A stretch of 64,000 bases of DNA from Acetobacter lovaniensis (GCF_014207635.1 NZ_JACHIE010000001.1:124001-188000); one strand, 5' to 3'; shown: positions 8,914-17,761, counted from the first letter of the stretch. Made by a program: numbers and translations. Notes: generated by a model not told the origin, from the letters alone.

Positions 8914-9713
8914 GCCTTTTTCTCCTGCAATCTTGCAAGCCATTCCGGTGCGGACCTGAGCAGAACCGCACTCATGGCCATGAGCGCCAGCAGAGCAGCC
9001 ATGGTAAAGGCCGCGACTGACTGATAGCCGTTATAAAGATTTTCAATATGCAACGGCATGGTTTCCGTCTCACCCGGTATATGGCCGGACACGACCGATA
9101 CCGCCCCGAATTCCCCCAGAGCACGGGCAGTTGTCAGCAACACGCCGGAAAGCAGAGCCCCGCGTACACCCGGCAGGGTGACATGCCACAGAACCTGCCA
9201 GAACCCGGCTCCCGCCAGAACGGCAGCTTCCTCCGCATCACGCCCCTGCACCTCCATAACCGGCATGACCGTGCGCACGACATAAGGCAGCGTCACAAAC
9301 AATGTGGCCAGAATAATACCCGGTACGGCAAAAGCGATATGGATATTCCACCGCTCCAGCAGCGGTCCAAACCATCCCTGGGCACCAAACAGCAGCAGCC
9401 AGACAAGCCCCGAAACAACGGGAGAAATGCTCAGCGGCAGTTCCACCAGAATTTGCAGGAACTGCCGTCCCGGAAAGCGGAACTTGACCAGTACCCACGC
9501 CGCCAGAATACCAAAGAGGGTATTGAGTATAACAGCCACAACACTCACGCGCAGTGTCAGCCAGATAGCAGCCTGTGCATCGGGGTCCGACAACGTGGCC
9601 AGAGATGCCCCAACGCCATCCTTGAGCGCTTCGGTCAGCACCAGTGCCGGGGGGGTCACAAGCACGACAAGAATAAAAAGCCAGCTTGCCGCCCATACCA
9701 CATAACGGGTCAT
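8910..9713 (-). CDS. cysW: Sulfate ABC transporter permease CysW
   Basis: A 267-residue inner-membrane permease with about six hydrophobic segments and the binding-protein-dependent transport motif EEAAVLAGAGFWQVLWHVTLP near residues 160-178, which contacts CysA. The C-terminal region ARALGEFGAVSVVSGHIPG is typical of CysW. It overlaps cysT by 4 nt (ATGA) and cysA by 4 nt (GTGA). It pairs with CysT to form the sulfate channel. Confidence 0.93.
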   Translation of the reverse strand: MTRYVVWAASWLFILVVLVTPPALVLTEALKDGVGASLATLSDPDAQAAIWLTLRVSVVAVILNTLFGILAAWVLVKFRFPGRQFLQILVELPLSISPVVSGLVWLLLFGAQGWFGPLLERWNIHIAFAVPGIILATLFVTLPYVVRTVMPVMEVQGRDAEEAAVLAGAGFWQVLWHVTLPGVRGALLSGVLLTTARALGEFGAVSVVSGHIPGETETMPLHIENLYNGYQSVAAFTMAALLALMAMSAVLLRSAPEWLARLQEKKA

Positions 9714-10561
9714 GCTGGTTCACTCCACACGGCAAAGCGACGGCGCACACCACCGATCAGTGCGAGCGAAAGAAGTGAGACGCACAACAGCACAAGGGCA
9801 ATGGCGGTGGCACCCGGATAATCAAACTCCTGCAACCTGACCACGATCAGCAGAGGTGCGATCTCGCTTTTAAACGGCTGGTTACCCGCAATAAAAATAA
9901 CGGACCCGTATTCCCCAATGCCACGGGCAAAAGCCAGACCAAACCCGGTTATGAGCGCGGGCAGAACGGGGGCGGCAATAATGCGCACAAAAATCTGCCA
10001 TGGCCTTGCCCCCAGCAGATGTGCGGCTTCCTCCAGTTCCTGCGGCAGGTTGCGCAGGACCGGCTCCACTGCACGCACCACAAAGGGCAGCCCCACGAAC
10101 ATAAGCGCCAGCACAATGCCAGCCTTGTTATAGGAAACACTGACCCCGAAAACCGCCAGCAGGGACCCCAGCCACCCGTGCGGCCCATAGAGCGTTGCAA
10201 GCGTAATGCCTGAAACGGCCGTAGGCAGGGCCAGCGGCAGGTCGATCAGCGCATCTGCCAGACGGTGCCCCGGCAGGTTACCCCGCGCCAGAGCCCAGGC
10301 CAGCAGCAGCCCGCATGGTATGTTGCATGCCGCAGCAATAGCCGCGCACGAAAAACTCGTCCACAATGCCGCCAGCATACGGCTGTCATGCAAGGCAGAC
10401 AGCATGGAGCCAGTGCCACCCTGCCACGGATAAACCAGCAGGGTAGAAAGGGGCAGGATGATGAAAAAGCCTGTCCACGCCAGTGTCAGCGTGAGCGACA
10501 GCCTGTAGCCGGGCAGAGCGGAGCCGCCAGCTCTAAAAAAAGCAAGACGCGACAGAGTCAT
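9710..10561 (-). CDS. cysT: Sulfate ABC transporter permease CysT
   Basis: A 283-residue inner-membrane permease from the ATG at 10559-10561. An in-frame GTG at 10589-10591 would add ten residues. The ATG is preferred because MTLSRLAFF followed by LPGYRLSLTLTLAWTG resembles CysT N-termini, though neither start has a strong ribosome site. The EAA loop ELEEAAHLLGARPWQIF and the ARGIGEYGSVIFIAGN block identify the family. No periplasmic sulfate-binding protein gene (sbp/cysP) is seen nearby; it must be elsewhere for the importer to work. Confidence 0.9.
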   Translation of the reverse strand: MTLSRLAFFRAGGSALPGYRLSLTLTLAWTGFFIILPLSTLLVYPWQGGTGSMLSALHDSRMLAALWTSFSCAAIAAACNIPCGLLLAWALARGNLPGHRLADALIDLPLALPTAVSGITLATLYGPHGWLGSLLAVFGVSVSYNKAGIVLALMFVGLPFVVRAVEPVLRNLPQELEEAAHLLGARPWQIFVRIIAAPVLPALITGFGLAFARGIGEYGSVIFIAGNQPFKSEIAPLLIVVRLQEFDYPGATAIALVLLCVSLLSLALIGGVRRRFAVWSEPA

Positions 10562-10611
10562 GACATGGCACTCATATATCTGCCTGCCCACCTTTTAAAA
10601 ATCGTACCTTA

Positions 10612-10631
10612 CAGGCGAACAAGAGCGCCTG
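10612..10631. other. Short hairpin between cysNC and cysT
   Basis: CAGGCG and CGCCTG form a 6-bp stem around an 8-nt loop in the 121-nt gap between cysNC and cysT. No T tract follows on either strand, so an intrinsic terminator is unlikely. It could be a stabilising or processing hairpin in the polycistronic message. Confidence 0.35.
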
Positions 10632-10682
10632 AAAAGTGGCCGCCACGACCTTTATGCCGCAGCGGCCATTCTTGCTATAATA

Positions 10683-12563
10683 TCAGGACCGTGCGCGGGC
10701 GCTGCCACCGGAACGCACACTGCCTTCCACGAAGGAAACAAGTTGGGAGACCGCTTTTTCCACGCTCCCATTGCCTGTTGCCACGCGCAGGGCAGGGGCC
10801 TGTGGGGCCTCATACGGAGCATCAATCCCCGTAAAGCCGCTAATTTTCCCTGCACGGGCCGCAGCATACAGGCCTTTGGGGTCACGCTGTTCGCAGGTGC
10901 CCAGATCGGCATCCACAAACACTTCTTCAAACCCTTCACCAATAATCTGGCGAGCCAGTTCGCGGTCCGAGCGCAGGGGGGAAATCAGGGCAACCAGCAC
11001 CACCTGCCCGGCATCGCGCAGAATACGCGCAACTTCTGCCGCACGGCGCACGTTTTCGGTCCGGTCAGCTTCGGTAAAGCCAAGGTCCTTGCACAGCCCT
11101 GCACGCAGCGTGTCCCCGTCCAGCACGCTCACGTCCACACCTGCGGCAAACAGGGCATTTTCAGCGGCCCGCGCCAGCGTGCTTTTACCCGCACCCGACA
11201 GCCCGGTAAGCCAGAACACACTGCCTTTATGGCCTTTAACGCGCTGGCGGTCCTGCGTGGTCACAGCACTAGCACTTGGGTGAATGGCTTTATCGCCCAC
11301 GGCAATTTCCGCCGGGCCAATAAGGGGTGCTCCCCCTACAATCCGCTGTTGCAGGTCCACCAGAACACCACGCCCGTCCGGCGTGCCCGGAGCAAAGGCA
11401 TCGAACTGAATGTTCTCTGCTGCGGCAAGCGTGATTTCAGCAAAGCCTTCGGGCGGCACTTCCGTGCCGGGGTACATGGTCAGGTCGTCCAGATTAACAA
11501 CGGACTCAATGCTGGTGACAGTCACCGCATGTTCGGCCGTGGCCAGCCGCAGGCGGAAGCTCTCGCCCACACGCAAAGGTTCCTGCCGCAGCCAGAACAG
11601 GCGGGTCCGCACGCGCGATGCCTGAGTGGGCGGGGTGTCCACATGGTGCAGCAGATCGCCCCGATCGGGAATAACATCAGGCTCCAGCGTAACCGCAATG
11701 GACTGGCCTGCCGAAGCACTCACATGCGGGGCAGTGTGCCAGCTTTCAATCGAGGCAATGCGGGCAGGGGTTTTCTGGGTACCAATAACAACCGTATCGC
11801 CCACACGCACCCGGCCACGCTCAATACGGCCAGCCACGTAACGCTTGTCCCCAAAGCGATAAACATCCTGCACGGGCAGGCGCAGCGCCAGTTCCGAACG
11901 GGAAGCGGGCGTGGGCACACGTGCCAGTGCTTCGGTCAGGGTTGGGCCGTTGTACCAGGGCATACGGTCGGAGCGGCTGGCAATGTTGTCCCCATCCCGG
12001 GCGGAGGCGGGAACAAAATAGGCGGCTTCCAGCCCCAGCTTGCCCAGAAGTTCGTTAACCGAAACCTCAACAGCTTCAACCTTGGCCTGATCGAACTCAA
12101 GCAGGTCCACCTTGTTGAGCAGAACAATAACATGCCTGATCCCGATCAGATGCAGCAGCATGGCGTGGCGGCGGGTCTGCTCACGCGCACCTTCCACTGC
12201 ATCCACCACCAGCACGGCGGCCTCTGCATCGGCCGCACCGGTGATCATGTTCCGCAGGAACTGGCGGTGGCCGGGGGCATCCACAATAACGTATTCGCGC
12301 GAACCCAGCCGGAAGGGGATGCGCGTGGAATCAACCGTAACGCCCTGATCGCGCTCGATCTGCAAGGAATCGAGCAGGAAGCTCCATTCAATCTTCAGGC
12401 CGCGCTTTTTGGAGGATTCAATGATCTGGGCAACCTTGCCGTCCTGCAGGTTATCCGTGTCATGCAAAAGACGCCCGATAAGCGTGGATTTGCCGTGGTC
12501 AACATGCCCCACGATAACGATAGGGGTTGCGGCATCCTGAGAGGAAGAAATCGTATCACTCAT
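10683..12563 (-). CDS. cysNC: Bifunctional sulfate adenylyltransferase subunit 1 / adenylylsulfate kinase
   Basis: A 626-residue fusion. Residues 1 to about 435 are CysN, the GTPase subunit of ATP sulfurylase: G1 GHVDHGKS at 19-26, G3 DAPGH at 95-99 and G4 NKVD at 150-153, followed by two beta-barrel domains. Residues from about 445 to the end are CysC, APS kinase, with P-loop GLSGAGKST at 454-462. With CysD it makes APS, which the CysC part can phosphorylate to PAPS. CysNC fusions are well known in rhizobia and other proteobacteria. It lies 26 nt downstream of cysD. Confidence 0.95.
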   Translation of the reverse strand: MSDTISSSQDAATPIVIVGHVDHGKSTLIGRLLHDTDNLQDGKVAQIIESSKKRGLKIEWSFLLDSLQIERDQGVTVDSTRIPFRLGSREYVIVDAPGHRQFLRNMITGAADAEAAVLVVDAVEGAREQTRRHAMLLHLIGIRHVIVLLNKVDLLEFDQAKVEAVEVSVNELLGKLGLEAAYFVPASARDGDNIASRSDRMPWYNGPTLTEALARVPTPASRSELALRLPVQDVYRFGDKRYVAGRIERGRVRVGDTVVIGTQKTPARIASIESWHTAPHVSASAGQSIAVTLEPDVIPDRGDLLHHVDTPPTQASRVRTRLFWLRQEPLRVGESFRLRLATAEHAVTVTSIESVVNLDDLTMYPGTEVPPEGFAEITLAAAENIQFDAFAPGTPDGRGVLVDLQQRIVGGAPLIGPAEIAVGDKAIHPSASAVTTQDRQRVKGHKGSVFWLTGLSGAGKSTLARAAENALFAAGVDVSVLDGDTLRAGLCKDLGFTEADRTENVRRAAEVARILRDAGQVVLVALISPLRSDRELARQIIGEGFEEVFVDADLGTCEQRDPKGLYAAARAGKISGFTGIDAPYEAPQAPALRVATGNGSVEKAVSQLVSFVEGSVRSGGSARARS

Positions 12564-12589
12564 TTTCGTTTTTTCCGATCCACGCTCTA

Positions 12590-13438
12590 TCAGAGATAAC
12601 CAGCCACGCGCAGGCGTTCAAAGGCATCTTCGGATTCATGATCCATGGCCCGGCCCGAACGCTCAGACGTTTTGGTTGTTTCCAGCTCTGCAATCACTTC
12701 TGCCAGAGTTGCGGCATTGCTTTCCACGGGGGAGGTAATGTCCGCATCGCCCAGAGAGCGGTAACGCTTGCCGTTTTTGGCAAAATACAGGTCAACCAGC
12801 GGAATGCCTTCGCGCTCGATGTAACGCCAGATGTCAATCTCGCGCCAGGACAGGAGCGGATGCACGCGGATATGCATACCGTCCTCGTGCGGGGTGGCAT
12901 ACTGGTCCCAGAATTCGGGCGGCTGGTTGCGAATATCCCATTTATGGCTTGCACCACGCGGGCTGAACACGCGTTCCTTCGCACGGGTACCCTGCTCATC
13001 ACGGCGGATACCGGCAATAACACCCTGCAATTTGTGCTTTTCGATCATGGCGGCAAGGCCTGCGGTCTTGCGGGCGGCAGAGCGGGCGGCAGGCGGCAGG
13101 GAGGGGTCCATTTCCTCTACCGGCGGGCAGTCACCCAGCAGCAGGTCCAGTTCCCATTTTTTGGTATATTCGTCCCGGAACTGGTACATTTCGGGGAATT
13201 TTTTACCCGTATCCACATGCATGACAGGGAAGGGGACGCGCCCGAGGAACGCCTTTTTGGCCAGCCAGACCATAACATTGGAGTCCTTCCCCAATGACCA
13301 CAGCATGGCAAGCGGCTTCAGCTTACGATAAGCCTCCCGCAGAATAAAAACGCTCTGAGCTTCCAGTTGATCAAGATGATCCATGTTCCACGACCCTGTA
13401 GTTTTAACGGGTAAGGCTGATGTTTCAGAAAGCGGCAC
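12590..13438 (-). CDS. cysD: Sulfate adenylyltransferase subunit 2
   Basis: The catalytic PP-loop ATP sulfurylase subunit, 282 residues from a GTG at 13436-13438, 6 nt after the cysH stop. The PP-loop is SLGKDSNV at 48-55. [17 protein letters not shown] and [17 protein letters not shown] are hallmark blocks. An in-frame ATG at 13382-13384 would give a 264-residue protein starting [10 protein letters not shown], which resembles many CysD N-termini. The true start is uncertain between these two. It forms the GTP-driven heterodimer with CysN. Confidence 0.93.
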   Translation of the reverse strand: MPLSETSALPVKTTGSWNMDHLDQLEAQSVFILREAYRKLKPLAMLWSLGKDSNVMVWLAKKAFLGRVPFPVMHVDTGKKFPEMYQFRDEYTKKWELDLLLGDCPPVEEMDPSLPPAARSAARKTAGLAAMIEKHKLQGVIAGIRRDEQGTRAKERVFSPRGASHKWDIRNQPPEFWDQYATPHEDGMHIRVHPLLSWREIDIWRYIEREGIPLVDLYFAKNGKRYRSLGDADITSPVESNAATLAEVIAELETTKTSERSGRAMDHESEDAFERLRVAGYL

Positions 13439-13444
13439 GGCAGG

Positions 13445-14143
13445 TTATCCTGCGACGTGAATCCCACATTCGGTTTTGTTCAGGCCAGACCAGCGGCCTG
13501 ACCGGGCATCTTCATGCCCATCCACCGGACGTGTGCACGGCGCACACCCAATGGATAAATATCCCTCGGCCACCAGCGGATGTGGCGGCAAGGCGCGGCG
13601 CTGCATTTCTGCGGCAATATCCTGCGCACTCCAGAAGGCCAGCGGATTGATGCGGATCTGGCCATCGCCACGCTCTTCCACAATCTCCATTGCCGCGCGT
13701 GTGGCGGCCTGCCCACGCTTGCGGCCTGTTACCAGCACGTCGTACGGCAAGGAGGCAACATTCAGCGGCTCCACCTTGCGCAGTTTGCAGCAGGCGTCGG
13801 GGTCGAAGGCCCAGAGTTCTCCCGTTGGGTCACGATCGCTGACCTGTTCGGGGGACGGGCCAATATCCTCAACATTACTCAACCCCAACACATCGGCCAG
13901 CTCGCGCCGGTATGCGAGTGTCTGGGGGAAGTGCTTGCCCGTGTTAAGGAACAGCACCTTCATGTCGCGTTCAGCCTCCGCTACAAAGGCGAGCAGCAGG
14001 GCGGATTCCGCGCCAAAGGACGACATAACCGCCAGCCGGTCACCCAGCAGAGCATGGGCCGTGCGCAGCAGACGAACGGGGTCATCCTGCACGGCACGCA
14101 ACTGCTCGATAACACCTGTATTGTCAGAAGACAAAATATCCAC
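13445..14143 (-). CDS. cysH: Assimilatory (phospho)adenylylsulfate reductase, [4Fe-4S] type
   Basis: A 232-residue reductase of APS or PAPS to sulfite. It has the four cluster cysteines of the iron-sulfur class: Cys118-Cys119 (DACCKLRK) and Cys200/Cys203 (GCAPC). The catalytic Cys226 sits in KTECGIH. An SSFGAES nucleotide-binding loop is at 41-47. Within the family, cluster-containing enzymes usually use APS and cluster-less ones PAPS, so this is probably an APS reductase. It is the first gene of the minus-strand sulfate set, with an AT-rich upstream region. Confidence 0.92.
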   Translation of the reverse strand: MDILSSDNTGVIEQLRAVQDDPVRLLRTAHALLGDRLAVMSSFGAESALLLAFVAEAERDMKVLFLNTGKHFPQTLAYRRELADVLGLSNVEDIGPSPEQVSDRDPTGELWAFDPDACCKLRKVEPLNVASLPYDVLVTGRKRGQAATRAAMEIVEERGDGQIRINPLAFWSAQDIAAEMQRRALPPHPLVAEGYLSIGCAPCTRPVDGHEDARSGRWSGLNKTECGIHVAG

Positions 14144-14235
14144 AACCCATCACAGTGAATGACAGAACCTTATATAACTACTCCTTATAGATATATTTCC
14201 GCAAAAACAACATATAAAAATAGACAATCCTCCCC
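14144..14235 (-). promoter_or_regulatory. AT-rich leader/promoter region of the cysH operon
   Basis: The stretch directly upstream of cysH is strikingly AT-rich: 14161-14220 has 16 G+C in 60 bases by my count. On the minus strand it contains several TATA-like hexamers and a twice-repeated TATAAGG-like element about 20-40 nt upstream of the cysH start. This suits the promoter and operator of the cysH-cysD-cysNC unit. The exact boxes cannot be fixed by eye. Confidence 0.45.
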
Positions 14236-14980
14236 ATCATGCACCACATTGCACTATTTTATTTTGTGTAATTAGCGCCCCAAGCCTGCTCCAGGACGCC
14301 AGTCGGCCAACACACCATCAAGCCGCGACTGCGGCTTAATTCACCAGCAAGGGCGAGGGCATTGTCTGGGCGCTTGATCTGGCCAAATCTCGGCCAGAAC
14401 GCCGCCGATAACCACTGAAATACCTCTCAATCCATCGGAACGATCACTTATCAGGGCAGAGTTAAGCTAAAAGACGGGATACTCGACGCCAAATTCCGGG
14501 TTTCCAGGTCCATCTGATACACATACATGAACACCGCAACCGATCCGCAGTATCCCATTTGCGCACCCATTTTTGTTGGCATAATATATCTTATGCGATG
14601 TTTGGCTGCGCGCACAAAATTGGACAATCCCATTTTGCAGGGCGAAAATATCCTTCCTGCCATAGCCTCACTCCGCATCATCCTGCACCGGAAAGTCATC
14701 ACAGGCATAAGCTGCTGGAATTGCGAGGTTGCGATTGCTCAAAATGGAACAAAAAGACCTGATTCACAGCCCCCTCCCGCATTGATGCCCCTCATCCCCT
14801 CATTAGGGCTGATTTTTTCGTCACAGTTTATCTTGGGAAGCAGATTCAAATACGTGCAGGAGTGCCCATCCCATGGGATTGCTCCGCATCTTCCTGTCCT
14901 GAGTTTCCAATGTGGTCAGACTTTCAATATCCCTTGGCCACACCAGCCTCAAACACCTGCAAAACAGGAAAATACCAGAC
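14236..14980. other. Stretch of about 745 bases without a recognisable gene
   Basis: The region between the cysH promoter and the RNase A-like gene. Open frames exist on both strands (about 155 codons at 14527-14994 plus strand; 85 codons at 14451-14708 minus strand), but their products show no family motif, no convincing ribosome site, and unusual composition. Codon usage does not resemble the flanking genes. It may be decayed mobile or accessory DNA, or may hide an unrecognised small gene such as an immunity gene. No terminal inverted repeats were found by eye. Confidence 0.4.
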
Positions 14981-15763
14981 TTAATAAAGCCTAAACGTGT
15001 GGATATAATAGACCAGTCCGTTCAATACTTCATTGACGATAACAATTTGTATGGATCGTGCGCGCCTGCGCTCCCGGTCTGTGGCACGGATAATAAACGC
15101 CCCTTCTTCCGAGACGCGCCCTTCGACCTCCAGCTTGGCTCCCTTTCTCGCAGTCTTGAGCCAATTATCAATTTTATGGCCGTTTTCGTGGAGCACCCGG
15201 CCAATCACATCCTCCGCCTCTTTCGCCGATGCGAAGCATGAGACAGCCGGTCGTTTTTCCACGGTAAAGCGATATGCGATGCGTTCATCCGTCAGAGCAA
15301 CATGGTTGGACAGCACATAACCACCCGCCCCCAAGTGGTTGAGCGGTTCCAGATCAATTTCTTTTCCCGCTTCCACTTCAGGATCATTCTGAAAACTAAA
15401 CAGGACCGCACACCAGAATGCCCACAGGTTGGGCAAATCACCCCAGTCAGGCGGGTCTGTAACCTTAGCTGTCGGGTCTATACCCAGCACAACCGAACTG
15501 ACCCGTTGCAAGTCCTCTTTGCTGTATGCCAGCAATGTCTTTAATTCGTGAACCGTCTGAACTTTAAACGTCAGATCCCGCGTGTACGGTTCATCGTGAA
15601 TAACATCGTACAGCGTTTCACCAAAAGTATCGGCATCTTCACCAAATGCGCTCGCACCAAGGTTTTTCAGGCGCGGGAACATATCAAGAATGTCGTCATC
15701 GGTGTGATGCGATAAGACTATTGTGGTGCATGGCCTTAACCAAGGCTCAAGTTCTATATCCAT
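14981..15763 (-). CDS. Protein with C-terminal bacterial RNase A-like (CdiA-CT type) toxin domain
   Basis: 260 residues from the ATG at 15761-15763, 5 nt downstream of the dehydratase stop; a longer in-frame start would overlap that gene by 79 nt. Residues from about 144 to 260 resemble the RNase A-like domain of contact-dependent inhibition toxins: GAGGYVLSNHV with His154, Arg165 eleven residues later, an alpha-helical FASAKEAEDVIGRVLHEN block, KLEVEGRV, and the terminal YYIHTFRLY with Thr256. The His/Arg spacing matches what I recall for the Yersinia kristensenii toxin (His175, Arg186, Thr276, Tyr278). The final Tyr position here is Arg258. Residues 1-143 match nothing I know. It has no signal peptide, no secretion domain and lower GC than its neighbours, so transfer is likely. 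RNase activity is inferred, not shown. Confidence 0.6.
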   Translation of the reverse strand: MDIELEPWLRPCTTIVLSHHTDDDILDMFPRLKNLGASAFGEDADTFGETLYDVIHDEPYTRDLTFKVQTVHELKTLLAYSKEDLQRVSSVVLGIDPTAKVTDPPDWGDLPNLWAFWCAVLFSFQNDPEVEAGKEIDLEPLNHLGAGGYVLSNHVALTDERIAYRFTVEKRPAVSCFASAKEAEDVIGRVLHENGHKIDNWLKTARKGAKLEVEGRVSEEGAFIIRATDRERRRARSIQIVIVNEVLNGLVYYIHTFRLY

Positions 15764-15768
15764 GTCTC

Positions 15769-16728
15769 TTAACCTACAAGCTGCGCAAATCTGGTTATAT
15801 CGATGTTTCCGCCCGACAAAAGCACACCCACACGCCGCCCCTGCCATTGCGGGGCAGCAGCAAGGGCCGCTGCCGGAGCAAGGCAGCCAGTGGGTTCCAC
15901 TATAATTTTCATCCGCTCTGCCAGCAGACGCATGGTGGCGGCCAAAGCGGCATCATCTACCGTCACAATGTCGCGGACATACCGCTGCATGAGTGCAAAT
16001 GTTATGTCACCCACGCTTGTTGTCTGCGCGCCATCCGCAATTGTACGCGGTGCGGCAATTTTTACGATATGCCCCGCAGCCATGGATTGCCGGGCATCAT
16101 CCCCCGCTGCAGGCTCCACCCCTATTACCGCACAATCGGGTGCCACCTCATGCGTGACAAGCGCGCAGCCCGAGACCAGACCGCCGCCGCCAACAGGCAC
16201 GAACAAGGCGTCCAGCGGCCCTGTTTCCTCCATAAGTTCCAGTGCTGCCGTGCCCTGCCCGGCAATAATGTCCGGGTGATTGAAAGATGGCAGCAGTGTT
16301 CCACCCCGCTCGGCCACAAGGCGTGCCGCAATTTCTTCCCGGTCCTGGGAATAGCGGTCATAGGTCACAACCTCCGCCCCGTAGCCCCGTGTTGCGGCCA
16401 GTTTTACGGCGGGGGCATCTTCGGGCATGACAATGACCGCAGGCACTCCGGCCTCACGCGCGGCACAGGCTATGGCCTGAGCATGGTTGCCTGACGAAAA
16501 CGCAATAATGCCTTTCTGGCGCACATCCTCGGGTAGAGCCAAAATCGCGTTTGTGGCCCCCCGAAACTTGAAGGCCCCAACCCGCTGGAAATTCTCAGCC
16601 TTGAAGAACAGTTCAACACCGCTCAGCGCATTCAGGTAGCGTGACCTCAGAACAGGTGTGCGATGAGCCTGCCCTTTTATCCGGGCCGAAGCCGCAACCA
16701 CGTCACTGAAAGTCGGCAGCACTGTCAT
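15769..16728 (-). CDS. Threonine/serine dehydratase-like PLP enzyme (IlvA/serine racemase fold type II)
   Basis: 319 residues from the ATG at 16726-16728, preceded by GGAAAATTGAAG. An in-frame ATG at 16764 would add 12 residues but lacks a ribosome site. The PLP lysine is Lys54 in GAFKFRGA. The phosphate-binding loop is VGGGGLVSG (about residues 181-189) and the SGGNID segment lies near the C-terminus. The short length without ACT domains points to a catabolic dehydratase, serine racemase or threo-3-hydroxyaspartate ammonia-lyase rather than biosynthetic IlvA. The substrate cannot be assigned. Confidence 0.85.
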   Translation of the reverse strand: MTVLPTFSDVVAASARIKGQAHRTPVLRSRYLNALSGVELFFKAENFQRVGAFKFRGATNAILALPEDVRQKGIIAFSSGNHAQAIACAAREAGVPAVIVMPEDAPAVKLAATRGYGAEVVTYDRYSQDREEIAARLVAERGGTLLPSFNHPDIIAGQGTAALELMEETGPLDALFVPVGGGGLVSGCALVTHEVAPDCAVIGVEPAAGDDARQSMAAGHIVKIAAPRTIADGAQTTSVGDITFALMQRYVRDIVTVDDAALAATMRLLAERMKIIVEPTGCLAPAAALAAAPQWQGRRVGVLLSGGNIDITRFAQLVG

Positions 16729-16876
16729 CTTCAATTTTCCGGTTTCATCCACCGCAATATGCATACGGAGGGCAGTTGGAGACGGCGTTTACTTAGCACA
16801 GATACGTCCCCACCGTTATGCCCCAAAGCAGGGGCTGGCTACAGTTTCCACGCAAAAAAACCTCCGCCTACAGTCG

Positions 16877-17761
16877 TCATTCCATTGCGTGTTGCTGCTC
16901 GATAAGGTCCAGCAAAGCATCTGCAGCCCGGCTCCGGTAGCGCTCCTTATGCCGCAGACCGTAAAATGAGCGGGGCTTCACGTCCTGCGGTACAGCATGG
17001 AGCGTGCCCGCCAGCAACGCGGGAGCAACCACCAGCGAGGACAGTGCCCCTATCCCTGCCCCGGCCTCTATGGCCGTGCGTACAGCTTCGTTCGAGGGAA
17101 GAACGAGGCTTATGGTCATATCCTGCGGCGCAACCCCGAACTGCGCGAGGTAGTCTTCCAGTGCCGCGCGGGTGCCAGACCCCTCCTCCCGCATGACCCA
17201 CTGCGCGGCACAAAGCCAGTCACGACTGATTTTGTGAGGACGCTCCGCATCAGCCTGAATAATTGTCAGGTGGTCTTCCCCTATTGGCCATTGCGCCAGA
17301 GCGGGGTCGTCCACCAGGCCTTCAACAATTCCAAGCTCCGCGTCTCCATCCCGCACACGGGCTGCGGCGTCCAGAGTGTTACTGATTGCCAGTTCCACCT
17401 CAATATCAGGGTAAAGCCGACGGAATGTGACCAGAATGGGCGGCAACCAGTAAGCGGCGATGGTCTGGCTGGCTACAAGGCGCAGTTTGCCCCGTTTAAG
17501 CCCGCCCACCTCCTCCAGCACGGTTTGCGCCATAGTGGCGCGGGCCAGAACCGCGCGAGCTTCGGGCAGAAACAGGCGCCCGGCTTCTGTCAGCGCTATT
17601 CCACGCCCCACACGGTGGAACAGCTTGACACCATGGCGCTCTTCCAATGCTGCAATGGCGGCGGATACGGCTGATTGCGTCACATGCAAGGCGCGACTGG
17701 CGGCCGTAACGTGCTCCCGCTCGGCCACCGCCACAAAAATACGGAGTTGCTCCAGTGTCAT
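16877..17761 (-). CDS. LysR-type transcriptional regulator
   Basis: 294 residues from the ATG at 17759-17761. The N-terminal winged helix-turn-helix is clear (VTAASRALHVTQSAVSAAI, about residues 19-37), followed by a periplasmic-binding-like effector domain with LRLVASQTIAAYWLPPIL. The divergent neighbour is a YeiH-family exporter, the same pairing as E. coli yeiE/yeiH, so it probably controls that gene and itself from the 113-nt intergenic region. YeiE in enterics is linked to sulfite response, but the effector here is unknown. Confidence 0.88.
   Translation of the reverse strand: MTLEQLRIFVAVAEREHVTAASRALHVTQSAVSAAIAALEERHGVKLFHRVGRGIALTEAGRLFLPEARAVLARATMAQTVLEEVGGLKRGKLRLVASQTIAAYWLPPILVTFRRLYPDIEVELAISNTLDAAARVRDGDAELGIVEGLVDDPALAQWPIGEDHLTIIQADAERPHKISRDWLCAAQWVMREEGSGTRAALEDYLAQFGVAPQDMTISLVLPSNEAVRTAIEAGAGIGALSSLVVAPALLAGTLHAVPQDVKPRSFYGLRHKERYRSRAADALLDLIEQQHAME

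Noticed and set aside
10612-10631. CAGGCG hairpin as an intrinsic terminator of cysNC
   Set aside because: Stem of only 6 bp and no T tract on either strand; kept only as a hairpin.
10743-12599. 618-codon open frame on the plus strand antisense to cysNC
   Set aside because: Shadow of high-GC codon structure. Its product has no family motif while the opposite strand encodes a complete CysNC.
14281-14460. Possible insertion-sequence remnant in the gap before cysH
   Set aside because: Translations in several frames gave no transposase motif, and no terminal repeats or target duplication were found.
14527-14994. 155-codon plus-strand frame
   Set aside because: No motif, no convincing ribosome site, atypical composition; overlaps the 3' end of the toxin-like gene by 14 nt.
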